Of a stretch of DNA of 64,000 nucleotides, positions 56,670-64,000 are shown piece after piece. Under the pieces are notes generated by a model. The model worked only from the letters and a program-made list of their open reading frames with translations. It was not told where the DNA came from and did not search any database. This stretch comes from Schistocephalus solidus (taxonomy: Eukaryota > Platyhelminthes > Cestoda > Diphyllobothriidea > Diphyllobothriidae): contig WEDG01005313.1 of assembly GCA_017591395.1 (NCBI GenBank), forward strand, positions 1 to 64,000, read 5' to 3'. The position numbers were made by a program, and so were the translations under genes. Numbering within the stretch: position 1 is the stretch's first letter; each line of letters opens with the position of its first letter.

Positions 56670-57690
56670 TATTGTTACTTAACGGCGGGTGAGGTCCAGA
56701 TATTGTATTAGGACAGAAGTTAATGTCTTTAAACATAAAACCTATGCTCGTTAGTGAACTGTTGCTTCTATCAGATTATGTCTATAGTCTTAACTGACAA
56801 CGAGACCATATTTATCGAAACCAGTCCACTTGGATCGAAGCGCGGCTCAATGTGGGGTATGAGGCTTGAACTACTGTGGTCAAATAGGGGTCAGTGCCAA
56901 CCTTAGATTGCCTTCGTACCTTGCCCAAATGTTCCCCCAGTTCCGCTGTGTGTTATGTCAATTTCTGTGTCCAATTACTTTTTAAAATAGTATTGTTCTC
57001 TGTTCAGCCTTTGCGGTCGTCATCGTTGACTCAGCCCTGCTATCTCTCTGCTCATTTTTTTACCGAGAAGACATGCCCATAATTCACCACTGCTACCTCA
57101 CTTTGTCTGATCTCATTACATCCGGTCCTCCGAGTGCAGAACAAATTCAAGATGACCGGAAGTGGTTTTACGCGTAGAAGTCGACAAATCTAAACCGCCC
57201 ATCTATGTGTACCAAACACACACACGATAAAGTACCATATTAGTACCCGTAGCTCCATCGTTTGGTCGTAACAAATTCAAGCTCGTCAGAGTGATTCCAG
57301 TACATTCGTCACGAGAACATGAAGTAAAAGCCGCCGTCTTCGGTGTGCCACACACATGTGTGGAAGTAATTTAGAGAGCGCGTTACAACGCACAGCATTT
57401 GGAAACGCACACACTATGTGTATGCTCATCTTCGTGCTGATGATACAACTAAACATTGCAGTCCATTGTTCGAGTTCCTACATAAACTTATTCGGACTAT
57501 TTACTCTTTCCTTGTTCCACATCCATTCGCATTAAAGATTTCGGTCGACGAGCCGGTCACTAACTGTTGGACTTAAACGTTGCGTTGTCGACTATTTGGG
57601 ATACTAGCTCCGGTTTGCCTATGTCCGGAAGTGGTTGGCTGAGAAGGTAACCTAATCTGATATCGGCTATTATTGTCGAGAGAAGCGAAA
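56670..57690. other. Intergenic DNA, nothing recognised
   Basis: No gene, repeat relation or RNA gene was seen in this kilobase. Confidence 0.5.
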
Positions 57691-57699
57691 TCGTGATTT

Positions 57700-57880
57700 C
57701 CGACAGCACATGACAAATTTATATTTATTAAAACGATAACTTAAGTGGTGTAATGTTTTTCCATGGGATTTAAACGCCTCGAGAATTAAAACACCTTTTT
57801 TTCTAAGAAAGATGTACAAAAAATATCCATTTTATAATCCTTTTGTAGCTTCCGATTGGCTGAATTAATTGCCCACGATC
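57700..57880 (-). repeat. MITE-like inverted repeat, left member
   Basis: Inverted match to 58,916-59,056 (ATTAAAACGATAACTTAAGT, CCATGG..TTTAAACGCCTC and ATAATCCTTTTGTAG blocks). It also shares CTTCCGATTGGCTGAATTAA with 59,308-59,330 in direct orientation, and CTTAAGT and GTTTCCGACAGCAC-type words with the 6.3-kb palindrome. Confidence 0.7.
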
Positions 57881-58515
57881 GCTGGAACAAGATCTGCATT
57901 TCCCCTTAAACAGGCTGCGAGGGATAGGAATGTCCGGTCTCCTAGTAAGAATCGGTGTAGAACCAAAAAGAGTTACTTATTCTTCAAGGTTAACTATGAA
58001 GAAGACGTAATGTGCAGGCAAGAATAGCCTTGCGTGTGTTTTCCATAAAAGATATTCGCAGACGGCATCCAGTGGCATGAATGAGGTGTCTTCAGTTTAC
58101 GCTGTAGGCTCATAAATTTTATAAATCCTCATTAGTAGTTTTGGTTAATCGAAAAATAATTTTATGATTTCTAGTAACGGTCAGTGAGGTCGAGGATCCA
58201 TTGCCGCTCCAAAAAACGCGCCCGTCCGAAAAGTGGAAGCAAAAAACGGAGTGACCTGAAGGGTTTGTAAGCCACACCCAGCAGCCTGGTAGGGTTTGTG
58301 GACAATTTTTCTTTGAGAAGGTCGTACAATACGCAGATGCGAGTCACAGACAGGAGAAAATGATGTCATTTTTATATTTTATACTCGAGGGTTCGTCAGT
58401 TTTATTGAAACTAATACATCCTGCCATCTGGCATTCATAAAATTTTTGAAGGATAATCTTTGAGTAAAATTCCATAGTTCTAACGGCCTCACAAATATAA
58501 TCTTTTTAGAGGTGA
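57881..58515. other. Intergenic DNA inside a MITE-like pair
   Basis: AT-rich sequence without recognised genes, lying between the two inverted members at 57.7 and 58.9 kb. Confidence 0.45.
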
Positions 58516-58519
58516 ATGA

Positions 58520-58812
58520 GCAATGCCGGCTAAGACAAGGCTAGCTGGAATGGTCATTTATTGCTCATTAGCCGTCATCAGTCAGTCATTCCCAACACTA
58601 GGTGTTGCCCTACCCGAGGCTCGAACCCGCGACCTGCTGATCAGAATTCCAACACTCTACCAATTGAGTTACAGGCTCGTGGTCTTGTCGGTTTAGATTG
58701 GGAATATTGATTGCATTCGTTGACGAACGCTCACCAATCACTAACGGAACTCACTCTCTCCGTTCTGTCCTGGGGCTCACTCTCGAGCCCCTCCAGCAGT
58801 CGAACAACTGGT
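58520..58812 (-). mobile_element. tRNA-derived repeat unit, minus strand
   Basis: A full unit: 3' domain, head with a B box reading GGTTCGAGCC on the minus strand, and spacer to about 58,812. CTGATGA is intact, but GAAA has become TAAA and stem II is broken, so it should not cleave. It lies within the interval bounded by the inverted repeats at 57.7 and 58.9 kb. Confidence 0.75.
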
Positions 58813-58915
58813 AGGATGCTAATTGAGTTAAAATTCCATGGTTCTAACAACCCCGCTCTTATTCTACTTTTTACCCAGGAGCTATTATTTTTCCAAGTAA
58901 AACAGTTAAAGAAGG

Positions 58916-59060
58916 CGTGTGTCACTACAAAAGGATTATAAAAAGGATATTTTTTGCGCATCTTTCCTAGAAAAAAGTTGTTTCAATTCTTGAGGCGTTG
59001 AAATTCCATGGAAAAAACATCACACTACTTAAGTAATCGTTTTAATAAATAGAAATTTTT
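58916..59060 (+). repeat. MITE-like inverted repeat, right member
   Basis: Inverted partner of 57,700-57,850; it carries an ACTTAAGTAATCGTTTTAATAA block also seen at 62,540-62,555 and 27,295-27,312. Confidence 0.7.
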
Positions 59061-60770
59061 TAGATGCCAGACCGGCTCGCATTCGAAAGCTCTTCGAATT
59101 GTGCTGTCAGTTTTTCAATCCCATCTAGGCGGTATTTGCTAACCCAGATCATATTTTAGAATTTCAGTTTATGTTTAATGTCTTATCTCATCTGCTGCAA
59201 TCACCCCCTGCTGTCCATTAAGCTTTTTTCGTTGGAAATCATCTCCAAGATTGATTATTCGGGCTCACTATGGGTAAGTGTGCACAAACTAGAAGTGAAC
59301 GTATCCAAAGCTTCCTATTGGCTGAATTAATTGCCCGCGTGTATTCTAATTCTAAAAGTCTCCCTATCTCAGGAACTTACGTGATTGATCCGAACGGACT
59401 TCTTCGAAATATTATTAATTGTTTATTTTAAAATCTGAACTTCCTTGACTGAAACTTTTGAACAAGGTTATGCAGTAAATACTATCTATAAAACAGGGTT
59501 TTTTCTTAAATGCAGAAGAGTTTTCATTCGCTATCAGCGCGTCGTTCAAATTTGACCGTTTCTTTGTCGAAAACTGGCTATCCGGAGTGTCCGCGGTTGG
59601 CGCAATGACCTCTCAGGAAAGCTGCCTTCGAAGTGGGCATGCTCTTGCGTCCGACTGACAATCTACCTGAGACAGGCCATAGCGGTATTATAACCTCACG
59701 TCTATCCGCACGGCCTTCATCCATCACAATCTTCCAGCTGCTGTGTACAACGAGATGGAGGGCGACGTCAACCGGTGAGAAATCATGCCTCCACAGAAGT
59801 CCTCCATCTGCATTGGTTGAATGGCCACAGAAAGGGCAATTTCTTGCACATCGGCAATTTTATACTTTTTGACATAACCCAAGTTGACACGTTGCTACTT
59901 TGTCAGATATCAGATTCGGCCCACCAGCTAACGGTACAATTTGCTCATTGCAAACGTGCCGGTAAGCGTATGGAAGCATGTCTATTGGAGAAGGAGGAAG
60001 TTCAGGCGGGATGGACCACTTGGGGGGGGTTCGGGGTTAGTATTAGGGTAATGGGCAAAAATGCAATGCGTGACACAACTCAGGGAACAAAGGATAGGTC
60101 GGCCTGCAGCACGCAACCACACTACATGCCAACGAAACACGAACACTATCCATTGGCCGTAGGAGGGCCAAATTATCGGGTCAAATGGCAACTTTCCGGA
60201 CGTCGACTAGTAGAGCGCAACAATATTTTTCAAAACGCATCACTTTAACTGTGGCAATGCAAGATCGCGCAGAGCCAGCCTCATTCTTGCTTCCGTCAAG
60301 GGTTCGAATAAAAGTGGGTCAGGTCAGATAGGAATGATATCGCGCATCTTGGTCGGCGTGAGGTAAAGGCACCGGATCTCGCAATCCGCTCACGTGTCAG
60401 GCTAACAAACTACTGTGTGAACCCACTAACCCGGCAACGAAGGCTTACTCCTTTTCTTCATTTAGACCCACCCATAAAACCCCTAATGCCACTGGTTGCG
60501 TATTACTCGCTGACAGTTCATTTGTTGCCCGAGTTGGATCACATGTTACTTTCTTGCCGGGTAATGTTTACAGTTCAAGTTCGACATGAGGCGGTGCGTA
60601 TACTCGTGTCCCAGCAGGGAGGCCAGCGGTGGAATAACTGTTATCAAGCCCTGGAAATTGTTACATTTGGGTATAGAGACAAACAGCCTACGAACTATTA
60701 ACTAGAAAACATGCATCAAAATATTCTTTCTGGTACTCATTAACTAGAAAATTGCGCCTTCTTCAAACAT
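59061..60770. other. Intergenic DNA, no gene recognised
   Basis: The longest frame (59,775-60,248, plus, 157 residues) has no motif, no repeat relation in the window and no supporting composition. I do not call it a gene, but it is the most gene-like unassigned frame in the right third. Confidence 0.45.
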
Positions 60771-60780
60771 AAAAAGTAAG

Positions 60781-60791
60781 AAGGAAGAAGG

Positions 60792-60825
<34 letters not shown>

Positions 60826-60848
60826 ATGATGATGATGATGATGATGAT

Positions 60849-60897
<49 letters not shown>

Positions 60898-60914
60898 GTA
60901 CGATGACGACTGAC

Positions 60915-60949
<35 letters not shown>

Positions 60950-60975
60950 CGACGACGACGACGATGACGATGATG
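60781..60975. repeat. GAA then GAT microsatellite
   Basis: A short GAA run is followed by about 150 bp of GAT with a few interruptions (GTAC, GAC). It ends in GATGATGGTTGATGG and leads into GGCTATTGAGTTAGAAATGACC, the 3' side of a hammerhead domain. Confidence 0.9.
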
Positions 60976-60989
60976 ATGGTTGATGGTGG

Positions 60990-61640
60990 TGGTAGTAGTG
61001 GAGGCTATTGAGTTAGAAATGACCATCGCAGTCTCCCTTGTCTTTGGCGACAGTGTTCATTTGCCTATAATACTATCCACTGTGTGGATGCTAACGGGAA
61101 TAGAGATTGAGTCCCAAGGCAGAATGGGACTTACACGACCCATAACAGATCAATGAATTGTCCATCCACCAATAGCGATATTCCCTATCTAAACCGGTAT
61201 GCCGACAAGCCCATAGCGCAGTGGGTTAGAGCATCGGACTTCTAACTTACAGGTCTCTGGTTCGAGCCATGGATGGGGTTGAGTATGACTGGCTGATGAC
61301 GGCTAATAAGCCAGAAATGGCCATTCCGGTCTCCATTGTCTTTGGTCAGTTCCACTTTATCAACATTTGCTACACGTCAATATGCAACCACCTGCGAGGG
61401 CTCTAAAGTGAGCTCCAGGGCACAACGAAACATGCATGCTCCTTATGCAAATCAGCGAGCCGCACACTATCATCATCTTCCCGATCGCAACCGACAAAAC
61501 AATGAGTCAATGGCTCAATGGTAGAGCGTTTGACTCAATTACCAAAGGTTGTGGGTTCCAATCCCAGGTGGTCCTGACTGGGGATTGGGTATGACTAGCT
61601 GATGATGGCTAATAAGCCAGAAAGGCCATTGCAGTAAGGA
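60990..61640 (+). mobile_element. tRNA-derived repeat units (one partial, two complete), plus strand
   Basis: A partial 3' domain after the GAT array, then two complete units with heads at about 61,205 and 61,503, 298 bp apart. The first head keeps a CTTCTAA loop slot (anticodon TCT); the second is of the array type. The last unit has U-A at the base of stem II (CTGATGATGGCT ... AGCCAGAAA) but has lost one base in stem III. Confidence 0.85.
61281..61335 (+). ncRNA. Intact dispersed hammerhead of the 307-bp family
   Basis: GACTGG (61,287-61,292), CTGATGA (61,293-61,299), GGCT-AATA-AGCC, GAAA (61,314-61,317), TGGCCATT, predicted cut between 61,325 and 61,326, CCGGTC. The inner stem I, core, stem II and stem III are identical to the array consensus; the outer stem I pairs (CCC/GGG in the array) are reduced. 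Confidence 0.7.
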
Positions 61641-61929
61641 AAGGTTCTTCGGGGCTAGAGAAACCACTCTACAAGATTTTGGCTCTTTGTGGCCAGACAA
61701 TCCCAAAGAAATGATTCAGTCTCAGGTGGCCTATACTAAATAAAACTAGCAAGCAACGCCGTGTGCCATTTTGGACCAGCGTTAAAGAGGAAATTCTGGC
61801 CCGAACATCTGACCTGGTTTTGATCCTCGCCTAATTTGGTTGATTTTTAACCAATCCTATTACGGAAATGGATCAAAAACCGACTACGCAACCGCGAAAA
61901 ACCCAGCCTCTCTATATATTTTGTGCTTG

Positions 61930-62100
61930 GATAAAGGGTAGTTTTCAGTCTTGAAAAACGTTTTTAGATTACCGAATAATTTTGACCCCAATCTGCAGTT
62001 ACACTGGCATTCAAATTTTCCAAACAACAATGCATATATTTTCGGTGTGAGACAGATACGGTGCTATAAGAATAAAAGTCACAATTAGAAACTACTTTAA
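61930..62100 (+). repeat. Dispersed AT-rich repeat 'P', copy 2
   Basis: Matches 53,830-54,000 in order over about 170 bp with many differences. Confidence 0.6.
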
Positions 62101-62439
62101 AACAAAAATCGACCCTTTTAGTATAAAATTAAAAGAAGACCCACTGTTCTTCTGACTGAGTAGAATAAGTAATATTGTCTGTATTGTACCTAGAAAATAT
62201 ATTTTTATTTATAAGGACATAAAAAAATAAATGGGGAAATGTATGCTATGTACGCAGGCCTTTTTATCGCTTTTAGTTTTCGTAGGCGATCGGGTCCAAA
62301 ATTATTCGGAAGTTAAAATTAAAAGCCACCCTCTCTTTAAGAATATAATTTGAAGAATATATAAGTTATTACCAAGCGGGTAGAACTAATAATATATATA
62401 TAATGCGAAAAATACATGCTTCTTAAGCAATTATTTTTA

Positions 62440-62770
62440 CTGAGTGTAAATTTGCGGGTGGATCATTCAAAAGCCGACATCTTGGCGTGACTTAACTGAC
62501 GTGGGACTATGCTGCGCGATAATTCACCTTAAAATCCTACTTAAGTAATCGTTCCAAATCGAAATCACATTGGAGAATTTCGGTTAACGCTTCATGAGAT
62601 AGCTCATCTGCTGTATTTTCAGGCCACAGCCGGCGTTGGCGCTACCTCAGGCCGCACGTTAGAGATTTGGCAGGGTAATAAGTCTTTTTTTCAGGTCAAT
62701 ATTTTAAACCACTGACTTTTTTGTACCAAAGCAGTCTCTCCTTTGCGTATCTTTCGAAGTAACACTTTCA
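62440..62770 (+). repeat. MITE-like repeat related to palindrome inner arm
   Basis: Reads with 28,100-28,400 through CCTACTTAAGTA, AATCGAAAT/ACACATT, GAGAATTTCGGTTA, TCATCTGCTG and GGCAGGGTAA, diverged by perhaps a quarter. It is present singly here, which shows that the palindrome's inner arm is a dispersed repeat. Confidence 0.7.
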
Positions 62771-62819
62771 AGGACTTAAAGCTTTAAAATAGGTATTTAT
62801 ATCTCTGCCACGGCAGCCA

Positions 62820-63180
62820 CCTGGTGCCAAACCCCGCCGCCGGTCTTTTTGACTCTGTCTTGACACCGAGCTTAGGAGAATGATGTAGGATGGTGTGCGA
62901 TAGATGCTGCGCAAGTCTACAATGACTATAAACTAATTTACGCGATATGCATGGTCCCTGTACCCACGATGCTGTGGCCGATATTTTAGACATCGTCGGA
63001 ACCACCTCCGGTCTTTTTGACTATGGCTTGACACCAGGGACAGGCGGATAAGGGAAGAGAGAGTGTGGTAGATACTATGCAAGTCTACTATCACTTAAAA
63101 CTAATTCATACGCAAGTAACCATCTCTACACCACCCTTTGTGGAGCATGTGGTGGACATCATCGAAAACGATGGTCAGAA
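62820..63180 (+). repeat. Dispersed repeat 'R', two tandem half-units
   Basis: The block beginning GGTCTTTTTGACT and ending in a GACATCGTCGGA-type sequence occurs twice, at about 62,835-63,000 and 63,010-63,170, and once at 47,050-47,218. Period about 175 bp. Confidence 0.7.
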
Positions 63181-63860
63181 CTGGTGTAGGGTAAAGTATA
63201 GTGCACTTTTATTTTAATGTTTAACAGACATATCCGTGAAAAATTATCAAAACCCAATAGTCCCACGTGAGCTACGCAGCCCAAGTAGTAAATATATTCC
63301 CCCAGAGACGTACAAGCGTTATTAAAAAGCGCGAATAAACAAATAACGTCACCTGGTCTCTGTTTGATAGGTAGCTAAGACAGAATAGGGTCTATGACTG
63401 AAGTACGAGGAGGAATGGACGGTTCGACTCCAACTATGTTGTTATTTGGATTGATATTTAACTCGAACTTCGGTCTGCCTGTCTTGCGTTTACAGCTGGA
63501 AACACTCACTTAATTCTAAATACTACCCTTGTTGTTAGTTGGTTACTAGACTCCCTGATCGTACTTATTTCAGTAATGATCCTCCCAGCCTTCAATGCTT
63601 TTCCCTCGTTCTGAGCCAAAGCTGACTTTTGAAGATCGTGATGGGTTCCATTATGTTTTGCCACCTTGTTGGTTGATTCTGCAGTCAGCTGATGCAGGTA
63701 ACCTCTCTCTCCCTTGACGAGTAATGTTTCGAAACCCCCACAAACACTCGTTATCTGAACGGTTCTGGCGCTCACGCACATTTTCATCCATAAAACTCAC
63801 AAATGACATTTATATTTTATCTTTTTGGCGATTTACTTAATGGGATTTTCCACTACTCAT
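63181..63860. other. Intergenic DNA, nothing recognised
   Basis: One 93-residue minus-strand frame (63,506-63,787) without motif; nothing else seen. Confidence 0.5.
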
Positions 63861-63862
63861 CT

Positions 63863-64000
<138 letters not shown>

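Noticed and set aside
59775..60248. A 157-residue plus-strand frame
   Set aside because: No motif, relative or composition signal was found; a chance frame is the simplest reading.

Overview
This is a stretch of eukaryotic repeat-rich DNA with no convincing host protein-coding gene, no rRNA and no intact cellular tRNA gene. The repeats suggest a flatworm, most likely a diphyllobothriidean tapeworm (Schistocephalus/Spirometra/Dibothriocephalus type). The evidence is APE-type LINEs with C-terminal zinc fingers, a Penelope-like element with a GIY-YIG domain, a Ty3/gypsy fragment, and a tRNA-derived repeat fused to a hammerhead-like ribozyme, recalling the schistosome Sm-alpha repeats. The species assignment is inference.

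Layout. 1-11 kb: mostly unannotatable DNA with scattered tRNA-derived repeat units, often in head-to-head inverted pairs. 11.2-15.5 kb: a nearly full-length but dead LINE ('LINE A': endonuclease, RT, five C2H2-type fingers). 15.9-23.5 kb: 25 tandem units of about 307 bp, all on the minus strand, each with Pol III A and B boxes and a hammerhead core; the array ends in an inverted partial unit. 23.6-29.9 kb: an imperfect palindrome of about 6.3 kb. 30.9 kb: an inverted pair of another hammerhead-like repeat. 33-38 kb: tRNA-repeat units, a Penelope 3' end with a hammerhead-like 3' UTR and its inverted partner, a palindrome of 233-bp units carrying four hammerhead copies, and long TA and GAT microsatellites. 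39-40.3 kb: a second Penelope copy (minus). 40.6-43.7 kb: 'LINE B' fragments. 44.3-46.5 kb: a gypsy pol fragment interrupted by a LINE A piece flanked by 50-bp direct repeats. 46.9-50.8 kb: low-copy dispersed repeats and a TAG array. 50.9-53.6 kb: a second large LINE A copy (minus). 54.2-55.3 kb: decayed LINE B. 56-64 kb: more tRNA-repeat units, MITE-like inverted repeats and CT/GAT microsatellites.

Main result. Two unrelated tandem repeats, the 307-bp tRNA-derived unit and the 233-bp unit, fold by eye into the same dimer-type hammerhead: six-base-pair stem I, then a U/UAU internal loop and a further helix; CUGAUGA; a four-pair stem II capped by AAUR; GAAA; and an eight-nucleotide self-complementary stem III followed by a cleavable U or C. 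The paired sequences differ between the families while core and loops are the same, which is the expected signature of a conserved ribozyme. The tandem arrangement, unit sizes and dimeric dispersed copies fit retrozyme-like elements that are transcribed, cut to monomers and re-inserted. Weaker relatives occur in the Penelope 3' UTR, at 30.9 kb and at 48.4 kb. All calls are by eye; no search or folding program was run.
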